Positions 24,210 to 34,776 of a stretch of DNA of 64,000 nucleotides are shown here, piece by piece. How positions within the stretch are numbered: position 1 is the stretch's first letter; each line of letters starts with the position of its first letter. The DNA comes from Buddleja alternifolia (Eukaryota > Streptophyta > Magnoliopsida > Lamiales > Scrophulariaceae): positions 10,822,046 through 10,886,045 of the forward strand of contig CM033393.1 of assembly GCA_019426215.1 (NCBI GenBank), in the 5' to 3' direction. Below the pieces are notes generated by a model. That model was not told the origin of the DNA. It saw only the letters and a program-made list of their open reading frames with translations, and made no database searches. The translations under genes were made by a program, and so were the position numbers.

Positions 24210-26678
24210 ATGACTGAGCGTAATGTATATGGGCCGGTTGATCCAAGCGTATTGTATGATCAAGACAATCATGTATCTGAGGCAGTTGCTCATTATCCAG
24301 ACTTCACTCAACGTGTCCGGTGAGCTGACTTTGCATATTTCGAGCTTGCCTATGGATCTCCTCTACATCACCGCGTCAAGGTAAAGCTTGATGAGATTGG
24401 GTTTCATAGGGTATACCAGTTATCTCATTTTACAAATGACCTGGGCCTTGTGAAGGCCCTAATTGAGAGATGGCGCCCAGAGACGAAGACATTTCATTTT
24501 AGGACCGGAGAGGCTACGATAACTCTCCAAGATATTGCTATTTTGTATGGTCTACCAGTTGATAGTAGGGCTGTAGTTGCGTATAGGCATTTCGAAGGAT
24601 ATGAAAGTTACGCCTTATATGTATATGAATTATTAGGACTGTACTTAATGCCAGCAAATTTCCTTCACGGTTATAGAATATCAGTCCGAAAACTTGTTAA
24701 CCATGTTTTTGAGTGCTCCTTTCCAAATAAATGATCAATCTGAAGAATTTTTAGTTGATCAAGTAGCCCGTTGTTGGGCCCTTTGTTGTTAGGGAGTGTG
24801 ATGTGCGCCGACACCACGGGAGATGTTATTCCTGTAGTGTTATTGAGTGTGTTTGAAGATATAAACTTAGCACACACATATAGTTGGGGGAGTGCGGTAT
24901 TTGCCCATTTATACCGAGAATTGCCGAGTGGTTCCCAAGTAGATTGCAAAAATATTGGAGGTTTCATGCAATTATTACAGGTGAGAAAAATTATTATTTA
25001 GACTTTATTATTTCTGGTATAATAATTCGTGGTTATTCAATTAATATATTTCTCATTTAACAGATATGGGCGTGGAGTAGGGTTTGGATTGTAAGGCCTA
25101 ATGGGGTACCTAGACAGATGGAATGAGCTGGCGTGGATGGCATTGCCCGAGCACCTTATGCTTCACGGTAATTTACCATTTGAAGATTATGTTTAATTAA
25201 GAAACGTTAAATTTTTTTTAATTATTTTCAATGATTGTTGTTTGAAGGTGGTATTGACCTACTACAAATATTGCTTCAGTCAGTCACAATGTCCGGGCAA
25301 TTAGAGATGGTCCAGATCAAATGGCGGATGGACATGTGAGTCGGGAATTTTTTGTTTTTTTTCAAATTATTATGAAGTTATAACTATCTCCTACTAATAT
25401 ATTCTAAATTATTTTTTCGTATTTCAGTTTGTCTAGACACCGTACAATCTCAATGATGCAGATATTGCTGAGTTGCCACCTCAATGTTTGAATGATAACG
25501 TATGGCGAGCATCAGTTCCGATGATATTCTTTGCCATCGTTGAGTATCATCGTCCTGAGCGTGTTCTTCGATAGTTCGGAATACGCCAATCTATTCCACG
25601 CACACCTGGACGTGTTGGAAGGGTCATCCGAAAGGGTAAGGCCACGACTAATTGGGTAGCCAAACACGCTCGGGAAATTGCAATGTGGAATAATCGTCAA
25701 ATGTACATTGTGACTGGACGCTATATTGAGGAGGGGAGGGACCAGACCGACGAAGGATACGAAGAGTGGTATGACTGAATTACTCGTCGTTACATTTCAC
25801 CCTGATTGACTAGGAGAGGTGCGGGACACCAGGCTGGGTCAGCCGCTCTATTGCAAAATGTGGTTAGTATTTGGTATTGTTTTCCATTGATACTTATTTT
25901 AATGCTATTTATTTAGGAACATTTTTTTGGTGATATTATATATTTTCAGTTCATGGAAATTGAAGAGGCGCAAAATGCAATGGAACAAATTGCCCAAACT
26001 TGTGATCCCACGACAATTAAGGAACTTCGATCTAGAATGAGGAAGATCCAGGATATGGTCACATGTAGTGGAAATGTAGCCATCGGTGCTCGTGTAGATG
26101 AGGAACATGTCGGAGGATCGAGCTCGGCTTTTCAAGGTCACTTCAATGCCGGGGGATCGAGCTCGGCTTTTCATGGTCACTTCAATTCTGGAGGATCGAG
26201 CTTGGCTTTCCATGGTCACTTCAATGCTGGAGGATCGAGCTCAGGTTTTCATGGTCACTTCAATGCAGGAGGATCGAGCTCGGCTTATCATGATCAATTT
26301 AATGCCGGAGGATCGAGCTCGGCTTATCATGATCAATTTAATGCCGGAGGATTGAGCTCGGCTCAACCTCGTCCCAACCCTAACGACGATTACATTCCCA
26401 CCATGGCCCAATCACCAATTGATGTGCCCGTCAATTTTCACAATCAAAGACAAGGTTTCAGTACGCCGACATGGATTTTGACTGATCTCGGTATAGACCA
26501 GTGGAGTGATGCACCTCCACATCATAGAATTCAACCTACGCCTCCTGCACAATTTAATGTATCACCAGTTCAGTACAATGATGATGAGAAAGAAGCAAAT
26601 AGGAGAAGGTCTACGAGGATGAGGCGGTCCCCAGATTGTGGAACGGGGGGACATCGTGGTTATCGGTCCCATAGATAG
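24210..26678 (+). pseudogene. PMD gene carried by the MULE, multi-exon, with stops
   Basis: Starts at the ATG at 24210 (MTERNVYGPVDPS), one base after a splice acceptor. It shows the PMD order: LVKALIERWRPETKTFHF, then GEATITLQDIAILYGLPVD, then a block ending YSWGSAVFAHLYRELPS. The next exon begins IWAWSR after an 83-nt intron (24981-25063). The C-terminal PMD part at 25430-25640 includes NVWRASVPMIFFAIVEYHRP. The last exon (about 25953-26678) adds a Gly/Ser repeat region. In-frame stops (TGA at 24321, another at 25572) and shifts show it is no longer functional. PMD genes in MULEs are known; their role in transposition is not established. Confidence 0.85.
26113..26370 (+). repeat. 39-bp coding tandem repeat in the PMD gene
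   Basis: Six full copies and a partial one of a 13-residue unit, GGSSSAFHGHFNA, with the later copies changed to GGSSSAYHDQFNA. The period is exactly 39 bp, so frame is kept. Confidence 0.95.
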
Positions 26679-26842
26679 TTTATTTAGACATTGCTCGTTG
26701 TGTAATTATATTTTTTTTTGTGGTGTTTTGGATAATGCATGTTAATAATATAATTTTATTGACATAATTGTTTTATTTGAAGCCAAAACAATTACAAATT
26801 TAATACGAACATTGAATTAATATAAAACTAATTGACAGGAAT

Positions 26843-27301
26843 CTAGTTATTCTCCTCATCAGACATTTCAATATCTGATCGATACTCAGGACCTATACTA
26901 AGCTCCCACGGGGCTCTTGCTTCTTGCACATAACCACATAATGCATATTCTCGAGAAATTTCTTGGTAATTTAGACATTGCATACGCATAACCATCCTGT
27001 TATTCTCCTCACGTATCTTATTGAGTGCTGTAATTTTTTCCTGTGGTGTTACACGAGGCATGAGTATGGTTCTTAGTCTGGGGCAGCAAATTTGACGTTC
27101 ACGACAATCCACGACAAGCCCGTCTTGTTCTTGGACCCAATGAAGCCATTCATCTTCCATCGTTTGCAAATATCTTTCTGAATATCTTTGATTTGGATTC
27201 AATGAGTAATAGTAATCATCATCCAACTGCTAACTACAACCCATGGTACGAAAAATATCACCAGGAGTGTGATACAAGTTTGGGGCTCTAAACGGCTCCA
27301 T
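26843..27301 (-). pseudogene. Small MULE gene 1, unknown family, one nonsense codon
   Basis: From the ATG at 27301 (MEPFRAPNLYHTPGDIFRTM) the frame runs about 150 codons to 26843 with a single in-frame TAG near 27230. The product is acidic with an aromatic-rich start (DDDYYYSLNPNQRY). It contains LRTILMPR, then IREENNRMVMRM, and ends YRSDIEMSDEENN. The last three motifs recur in the divergent gene at 27628-28065, so the two are paralogues. I recognise no domain; no membrane segment or signal peptide is evident. Its place next to the PMD and transposase genes suggests an accessory function of the MULE, which is inference only. Confidence 0.65.
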
Positions 27302-27627
27302 TTTAAATAATTATTGCTGAGATTGGTGTTCACTCCCTTTGTATATATACTCACATTCTGAATACAGTAGTTCACAATTTTCACAACCTGTGAGTACAAT
27401 GCAGACAAAAATGCGGAACCCGTGACTACAATTTTCACAACCCAAGACTACATATATACTCACAACCCTTGACTATAATGCAGACAAAAATGCGGAACCC
27501 GTGACTACAATTTTCACCCATGACTACAAAAATGCGGAACCCGTGACTACAAATTCCGAATACAGTAGTTCACTCCCTTTGTATATATATCGACTTCACA
27601 CCAGAAATCACTTCACGTTACATTATT
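27302..27627. promoter_or_regulatory. Shared intergenic region between two divergent small genes
   Basis: About 325 bp separate the two gene starts. A TATA-like GTATATATAC at 27340-27349 faces the minus gene and GTATATATATCG at 27580-27591 faces the plus gene. The region also holds repeats of AATGCGGAACCCGTGACTAC (three copies between 27410 and 27550) and of a GAATACAGTAGTTCAC block (27360 and 27557). A bidirectional promoter is likely. Confidence 0.5.
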
Positions 27628-28065
27628 TTGAGATTCAACACGAAAATTGGAGATAATCATAACTCCAGACATCGACAAACATGGTTATTAGTAGAAAGAA
27701 ATGATGACTACGAGGAGTTGGTTAATGAGGACCCTATTGAGTATTATTGTGGGCTCAGAAAGGTGCTCGAATCTGAGGAGTTGGTTAATGATCTTCGAAG
27801 ACTTGGCGTACGAATTCCACGACGTAGATCGTTGATGATGCCCAGACATGGTGAAGAAAATTGTAGGAGGGCTGTTTCAAGAATAAGAATCGAAAACAAC
27901 AGGATGATTTTACGTTGTTGTTGATATCACATGCTTGAACTTGCAGAAGAACTTGCATTCGCACGAGGTCAAAGACTCACACATCGTGAAATACGAAATG
28001 TTTTGACTCATCCTTCATACAGATCGGACTACTACATGTCAGATGAAGCTGAGTACAGTGAATGA
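27628..28065 (+). pseudogene. Small MULE gene 2, paralogue of gene 1
   Basis: Open from about 27628 to 28065 except for one TGA at about 27922. The true start codon is not clear; the frame opens at a TTG. It has a Glu-rich N-terminal half (LVNEDPIEYYCGLRKVLESE). Then come the motifs shared with gene 1: RRRSLMMPR, IRIENNRMILR, an alpha-helical LELAEELAFARG stretch, and the end YRSDYYMSDEAEYSE. Outside these motifs the two are strongly diverged, so the duplication is old. No known family comes to mind. Confidence 0.6.
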
Positions 28066-28067
28066 AG

Positions 28068-28860
28068 TTTTTTATTGTATTGTAATTTCAATGAATTGTT
28101 TTTTATTATTGACTAATTTGCAAAAATAGTTTTTTATTCTGAGCCAGAAAATAAAAAAAAACTGACGTAATTATTGTTGAGAAAGAGCGTCAAGTGGGGC
28201 TGTTTTGAATAAATAGTTTTTTATTGTATTGTAATTTCAATGAATTATTTTTTATTATTGTCTAATTTGCAAAAATAGTTTTTTATTCTGAGCCAGAAAA
28301 TAAAAACAAAAATTAAACTATTTTTCATTTGGCTCAAACGGACCTTTTTTGCGTGGCCATACATAACATCACCTTCAACTTTTATGTTCAAGTCATAGCC
28401 GAAAAACGCACAGAAACATGCCAAATACAAGCCCGAAAATCAAGAAAAAATAGTTTTTTAACATAAAACTTTCCAACCGGGCCTGTTTTCCGAGGCCATA
28501 TCTCTTCACTCGAGCATCAAAATGAGCCAAATCTTACGTGTTTACAAATTTCATAACATCACCTTCAACTTTTATGTTCAAGTCGTAGCCAAAAAACGTA
28601 GAGAAACATGCCAAATACAAGCCCGAAAATTAAGAAAAAACAGTTTTTTAACATAAAATTTTCCAAACGGGCCTGTTTTCCGAGGCCATATCTCTTCACT
28701 CGGGCATCGAAATGAGCCAAATCTTACGTGTTTACAAAGTTCATAACATCACCTGCAACTTTTATGTTCAAATCGTGTCAAAAAACGCACAGAAACATGC
28801 CAAATACAAGCCCAAAAATTAACAAAAATAGTTTTTTTTTACATAAGATTGTTTTCTTTG
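28068..28860. repeat. Two tandem repeat arrays between the small gene and the transposase
   Basis: First, a 90-bp block (TTTTTTATTGTATTGTAATT...) occurs twice 145 bp apart (28068 and 28213). Second, about 2.7 copies of a 190-bp unit run from 28340 to 28860; marker CATAACATCACCTTCAAC appears at 28364, 28551 and 28742. They contain no gene. Confidence 0.85.
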
Positions 28861-28863
28861 AGT

Positions 28864-30203
28864 CTAATCTGAGTCTAACTCTGGCCAATCTATCTCATTG
28901 TGAATGCGAGTGCTCCGTTTCCGGCCTACAATAGGTGGCTTCTTTAGATCAGGGTCATGGACCAACTCAAAATTGGGAGTATCCCAATAATGTGATTCCA
29001 ACAACGGGTAGAACCTCCCTTCGTATGTTTTCAAATATTCAGAGGTCAGGTAATATTTTTCAACAAGCTCGGTCGACCTAATCCCTAATTTTGTACATAA
29101 TTTTATTGCATATAAACACGAAATTCTATGGAGAGTCCATTTTCCACAAGAGCAATATTTAGCTTTGATGTCGACCGAGTAATGATGATTACCGGACCCG
29201 ATCTGTCGGCCCATTTTAACTTGACCTGTCTTATGCTACCAAGAAAAAATTTCTGCCCAGTGATTTGTAGATTTTTTGTCCCACCCATTGTACATTTTAT
29301 ACGCATATGTCGTGAAAGGTTGTGCCCTCATTGTATGAGCTATTTGCACTCAATTAGCAAAATATTGGACAATACGATAAAATGTGCACTCAACAATTGA
29401 TGTGGGTGAAAGATGTCGAGTACCTTTCAACACATTGTTTAAGCTTTCTCCCATATTCGTCGTCATAGTGCCTTCGCGCATCCCTCCATCATATGCTAGT
29501 GTGCACTTTTCTTATGGGATAGCTTTCAAATAATTCAACGCAAGTGGATACTTATTACCAATAAGTTCCATTGCTTGGTCAAACTTTTGTTGGTTATGTG
29601 CCATACCTACCGCATAATAGAGTTCCTTCATGGCTTTACTTTTGAATTGAGCATTAATGTTTGAAGTCACATGTCGGAGGCAATATCTATGAGCTCTCTA
29701 AATGCGGGCATATATCGAGTAACATTTAATAAACCCTTATGACGATCTGAAATAAGGAAAACACCTTCATCAACCATAAAAAAATGTTTGTAGATTAATT
29801 GCAGAAACCATAACCAAGACTCGTTGGACTCATTATCAACAATAGCAAATGCTAGAGGCACAATGTTCTGATTTCCGTCCAGAGTTGATGCGCATAACAA
29901 CTTAGCCTTGTGGTGTGCGTACACATGAGTCCCGTCAACGCATGTGACTCGTCGACAATGTCGGAATCCATCTATACATGGCTTGAACGCCCAAAACATA
30001 AATTTAACATTTTTGGATTTTGATCCGAATTTTTGTGCCACCATTCAACAACCGTCCCCGGATTCCACTTTTTCATTGCTCCTAAAAATTTAGGCAACCT
30101 TGTAACAGACTCCTCTCACGTCCCGTATATAATCTCAATTGCACGTCGCAAACTGTACCAAGCCTTCCCATATGAAATATCAAATTTTCATTCTTTCTGC
30201 ACT
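28864..30203 (-). pseudogene. MULE transposase, C-terminal two thirds, interrupted
   Basis: In minus order: a segment resembling ISYGKAWYSLRRAIEIIYG, the family's region ahead of the catalytic core. The catalytic core follows with Asp in CVDGTHVYAHH, Asp in LISDRHKGLL and Glu in TNMGESLNNVLKG. A SWIM-type zinc finger comes last, YCSCGKWTLHRISCLYAI, in which the usual final His is replaced by Tyr. At least one stop and several frameshifts are present. The gene is cut at 30203 by the short CACTA-type element, and the N-terminal exons are missing. MULE transposases act in the nucleus on the terminal repeats of the element. Confidence 0.9.
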
Positions 30204-31292
30204 CACTACTACAAAAATGGTCTATTACAGCGCACCTATTACAACGGTTTTTTGAAAATCGCTGAACGGAGGGACCTTTTACAGCGGTTCATGGGTGAAC
30301 CGATGTAGGGTTGACCGCGGGACCTGTTACAGCGGTTCTTCTCAGAACCGTTGTAATAGGTCGGGAGCAATTACAGCGGTTCTGAGAAGAACCGCTGTAA
30401 TAGGTATATTTTCAAAAAAAAATAAAATTTTAAAAAAAAAACGGCCTATTACAGCGGTTCACATAAGAACCGCTGTAATAGGTCCCGACGAAAAAATTTG
30501 AAACTCTTTTATCTTCCCGCTTCTCTCTCTCACTCTCAAAATTTAAAACCCATTTCAGCCTCTCTCTCTCTCTACTCTCGGTCTCTCTCTCTCTCTCTCG
30601 ATCCACCCCCAAAAGCTCGGCACCGCCGCCGCCGCCACCACCACCACATACCGGCACCGTCGGCACCACCACCACGACCGTGAGCTTCTTCTCTTTCTCT
30701 TTCTCTCTCTCTATATATATACGTATATTTGTATATGTGTGGGTGTATGTATATTTGTGTATGTGTGGGTGTATTTATATTTGTGTATATGTGGGTGTAT
30801 GTATATTTGTGTATGTGTGGGTGTATTTATATTTGTGTATATGTGGGTGTATGTATATTTTTGTATGTGTGGGTGTATGTATATTTGTGTATGTGTGGAT
30901 GGGTGTATGTATATTTGTGTATATATTGATGGGTGTATATATATTTGTGTATATGTGGTTGTATGTATATTTGTGTATATGTGATTGTATGTATATTTGT
31001 GTATATGTGGGTGTATGTATATTTGTGTATATGTAGCTGTATGTATATTTGTGTATGTGTAGATGGGTGTATGTATATTTATGTATGTGTAGATGGGTGT
31101 ATGTATAAATTTGTGTATTTACGAAAATATTTTTCGTTTATAATTTTACCGTGTCGGAATGACACGAAATTCGCATGGTCATAGCGAAACAGCATTCTGA
31201 ACAAAACGCAAGACTATGTCTTGCGATCTCGTGATTTTAGCCATCCGAGATTGTTTAAGGCCTCAAATACGCATTTTATTACAAAAATACGT
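30204..31292. mobile_element. Short CACTA-type element, right half lost
   Basis: Starts CACTACTACAAAAATGG and carries the same GACAGCGGTT-like subterminal repeats (here TTACAGCGGTT) and minisatellite as the complete element at 53419-55175. Homology runs out at about 31292 with no right end. A deletion took its right half along with the start of the transposase gene. Confidence 0.85.
30733..31115 (+). repeat. GTGTATGTATATTTGTGTAT minisatellite
   Basis: About a dozen variable copies of a 26-34 bp unit. Long reading frames full of Cys, Tyr and Val across it are artefacts of the repeat. The same array occurs at 53930-54550. Confidence 0.9.
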
Positions 31293-31299
31293 ACAAAAT

Positions 31300-32442
31300 T
31301 AGAATTTATAATTATACATAAAATTAGAATTTATAATTATACATATCAAAATTCAAACCACAAATAAGCACTAAATTTAAAATTATAGTCAAAAAATAAA
31401 ATAATACCTACAAATTATACATAAAATTGGAAATTATATACTACAAAATTAGAATTTATATATACAAACTATACTTCTATATTACAAATTAAACCTAAAA
31501 ATTATAACTACTCATTCGAAATTATACATAATATGTAAACCTAAACATTTGAAATTTCATTTGCAACTTATATGAAAATTTAAACCCTAACAATAAATTC
31601 AAAATTATATCTCTAAAATTATACTTAAATTTCTACACAATTACAAACTAACACTTATATCAAATTTTAAACCATAAAAAGAAACACTAAAAATCTACAT
31701 TATACCTTAGGATCAAAATTTAACCAAAAAGAAATAAAACCTATTAATTCAATAATGATACCAGCATATTCGAGAACTATACCAAATAATCCAAAAATTA
31801 TAACTAACTAATTGAATTTATACTTAAAAATTCAAGTTTTGAACCCACATTACAATAAGATAAAAATCAATATACTAACTCAAAATTTAAGTAAGTTCAA
31901 AAGTATAATACATAGAATTACCTTAATTTTGTAGTTGACGAACAAATTTTGAAGAAAAATTCGTGCTTGTCGACAATGGTGGTGAAAATTAGAGTGAAAA
32001 TTTGACGTGCAGAAGGAGAAGAGAAAAGAAGAAGAGAAGAGAGAGAAGAGAAAGAAGAGAAAGAAACGAGAAGAGAAAGAAAAGAGAAAGGGAAAAAATG
32101 TGTGAAAAGCGAGACGACATAGCATACGTCGTCACTGTTCATGTCACCTGAGCCGACACAATATTTAAAAAAAAACGAAAATAGGTGTTACGAGATGGAG
32201 TATTTCGTAATACCATAATTTATTTTAAAAAATATATATATAGCGTGTTACGACATACTCCATGTCGTAACACCATAATTTATTTAAAAATAAAAAATAA
32301 AATGTGTTATGACATGGGGTATGTCGTAACACTGCTGTTACGACATACCCTATGTCGTAACATGCTAAAATCTGAATACCACCATTTTTTGTGGTAATTT
32401 CTGATTTTTTATTTATTTTTATATTATTTATTTAATTTTCCC
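31300..32442 (-). repeat. MULE right terminal inverted repeat
   Basis: Reverse complement matches the left repeat, for example TCGAATATGCTGGTATCATT against TCGAATATGTTGGCATAATT. The outer part has TGTTATGACATGGGGTATG palindromes (32303-32361). A pyrimidine-rich leader-like stretch (reverse strand, near 32090-32030) fits a promoter role for the transposase gene. Confidence 0.85.
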
Positions 32443-32451
32443 GAGAAGTTA

Positions 32452-32630
32452 CCTGGAGCAAAGAATGAGAAGCTAAAGAGATAACGCATGATCTCAAAAA
32501 AGAAGTCTACACCCAAATTCTTTTATTTATTTTATTAAAAGAAAAAGATTAGGAAATGGAAAATATTTTGGCACCCAGTTTACCGCCAAGAAAAAAAATA
32601 AAAGGTTAAAACTATCTAAGTTTCTTGTAA
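32452..32630. other. CACTA body between two insertions
   Basis: Short AT-rich remainder of the CACTA element between the MULE and Sirevirus-like element B. No gene seen. Confidence 0.5.
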
Positions 32631-32635
32631 GGAAT

Positions 32636-33850
32636 TGTTGATCCCAAGTGGCATACAAAAGGGTCTAGAAGGGGGGGTTGAATAGACCCTGAAGTCTTTT
32701 TCGACTTCAAAAAGATTCGTATTAAAAAGGTTTTGGACGCTTGAAATGTAGACTCTTGACTAAGCGTTTACTTGAACTATAGACGCTTCAGTTGAGCGTC
32801 TAATGAAGACTGTTTTAAAAAGTTAACTTGAATTTTAAGATTTGAATACTTTAACCAAATAGGTTTAAGCGTTCAGTTCTTTAATCAATGTTAGCACAAC
32901 GGAATGATTTTTGGGTCTTCTCTTTTAAAAGCTTTAGCGTCACAAACAGTTTCTTAGTTGCTTAGCATTTGATTGTGTTTTAGTTGATCAATTTATGCAA
33001 TGATATGATAGTAAGAAAATTGACTGTAACGTAAATAACACAATATTTGTAAGGTTCGTTGGGTGGTGTAATCCCAACTACGTCCTTCTTCTCCTTGATC
33101 ACTTGGAGGCAATCCACTAAAATGATTCTCGAAGAATCACACAGAGTCTTCTACAAAATAGGGAGAGATAGATGTCGATGACTTGAGCTCCTTGATCACA
33201 CATATTTCTACTCCAAATCACTTCAATCCTCTTGCTTCTTTCACCCAGAAATAATACAAGTATCCAACTTCGACTTCACACAGATCGCGAGGCTTGGATG
33301 GGGTTTATCAAAACGGTTTGTTTGATTTTGATGAAGTTCAAACAATTGGAAATATCTCAATAGTAATGTAGGTTTCTTTGAAAAGAATGTTTGAGATATT
33401 GGTTGACTGTCTCAGGAATTGAAGAAAAGCAAAGAGAATGTTTGCTTGAATATTCTAGCTTTTCTGAAAGTTTAAGGAGTGAGGCTTTAATGCAACAACA
33501 ATTCGGCTTGGAGTTGATCGTATTTTTTGGCTTGTTGTTGAAATCCTATTTATAGGCATTCTTGGAAAAAGTATCCGTTTGACACATGCACAGGCGCGTG
33601 TCTCTCACTTCCGCGAGTGAACAACTTTTGTCCTTTTTCCTGAAAATCCGCTGCACAAAAGTTGGTGTTGCAGTCTGTGAATAGTTGACAGTCCAATAGG
33701 GTGGCTTCTCCGTACGTCTGAAAGTGTTTATCACATTTAATGCTCTTATCAGCATTTAGTGCATTTGAATTAAATGCCCGTTGGCACTTACTGCACTGAG
33801 AATATTTGCATTAAACTCCTTCTACACTTGGAAATAAATTCAGGTGAAAA
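32636..33850 (-). repeat. Element B left LTR (3' LTR), truncated
   Basis: Starts TGTTGATCCCAAG. It includes the poly-G hairpin (32661-32689) and a minus-strand TATA box CCTATAAATAGG (33545-33556). Homology to the element C LTR stops at about 33850, where a deletion joins it to the start of the third gene. The opposite LTR lacks the TATA region instead. Confidence 0.8.
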
Positions 33851-33935
33851 TGATCGTTGATAGACGCTCATTCATCTTTAAATTAACCTTGATGGTAGGC
33901 TCGACAGAAGTAGAAGAAGATTTCTTTGGTGCCAT
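33840..33935 (-). pseudogene. Remnant start of the third gene (ORF3) in element B
   Basis: Begins with the ATG at 33935 and reads MAPKKSSSTSVEP, closely resembling the start of the element C gene at 48246 (MAPKVAKSSKTSK). After about 20 codons it runs into LTR sequence, so the rest was removed by the deletion. The upstream leader also resembles that of element C, with GAGAGAGAGA just before the ATG. Confidence 0.65.
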
Positions 33936-34420
33936 TTTAGTGAAAGAGATAAACTGAGTTTTTCTTTTGCTTTGAGAGAGAGAGAGTAAAATTTGCAGAG
34001 TAATTTCGCAAAGGGTAAAGTAAATAATTTTCTGCAAAAATTGTGTTTTAAATGACACAGAAGAAAAATTTTGAAACTTGTGTTCTCTCAATAAAATGCA
34101 GACACGTGTAAAGCTATTTAATCTCAGTCATGAGTAGTTTTAAATACGGACACGAATTTTGTGTAAGAGAGAGAAGTTACATTTGGTAACTCCCATATAT
34201 AAAGATTTGACATCCGAGTTAAAGTTTTAGAACGTTTGGGATTTTCAGAGCGTAACACACGCGCCTGATGGTACACTGACACGTACACATATACGTGCTA
34301 TCTCTGAACCGTCATTTTGAAATTTTTTAGATTACCCGCCAGTTTGATGTGATAGAAGTGGGTAGATAGAGTACAATATAGACTATTGAGTCTATCCACT
34401 ACTTCAAGAGGCTTGTAAAA
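33936..34420 (-). promoter_or_regulatory. Leader and promoter-like region of ORF3 in element B
   Basis: Contains a minus-strand TATA-like CTTTATATATGG (34205-34194), CACGTG at about 34104, and a block shared with element C (ACACGCGCCTGAT and the GACACGTA segment, 34258-34290 here, 48659-48690 there). Confidence 0.5.
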
Positions 34421-34776
34421 TTTATGCATGAGTTTTATATGAGTGGAATATGTTCAGCGCTTAACAGATATTACTTGTTATCATTTGTTGTAATTTTGAT
34501 GCTTGAGATCAAAACCTTTTTATGTTTGAGTGTGCATCATGTTATGCATAAATAGTACTGAGCGTTGATGATCATGCATCTGAAAATTTTGATCATTGAC
34601 GCTTACAGTTATGTTCAAGTATAATTTTTAGGTTCCCCCTAAATTGGATAACTTGTAACAATCTTTTCAAAAATCTTTTCAACATAAATAAAGTGGATTC
34701 CCCCTAAATTATATGTCTAATTAAAATATGATGCTTGATGCTTAAGCGTTTAAATCAATCATACCTAATTCACTTC

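Larger units (their letters stand above)
22398..32442. mobile_element. Mutator-like element (TIR-MULE) carrying PMD, transposase and two small genes
   Basis: Ends are GGGAAAATTAAATAAATAAT on the left (22399) and the same in reverse complement on the right (to 32442). A perfect 9-bp duplication GAGAAGTTA flanks it (22389-22397 and 32443-32451), the length expected for Mutator elements. Terminal inverted repeats are over 1 kb. Inside are a PMD gene (plus), two divergent small paralogous genes, and a transposase with MULE and SWIM-type domains (minus). All are now damaged. A short CACTA-type element has inserted into the transposase gene. Confidence 0.92.

Noticed and set aside
30680..31184. Several overlapping plus-strand frames rich in Cys, Tyr, Ile and Val
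   Set aside because: They are translations of the GTGTATGTATATTTGTGTAT minisatellite; all frames are open because the repeat lacks stops.
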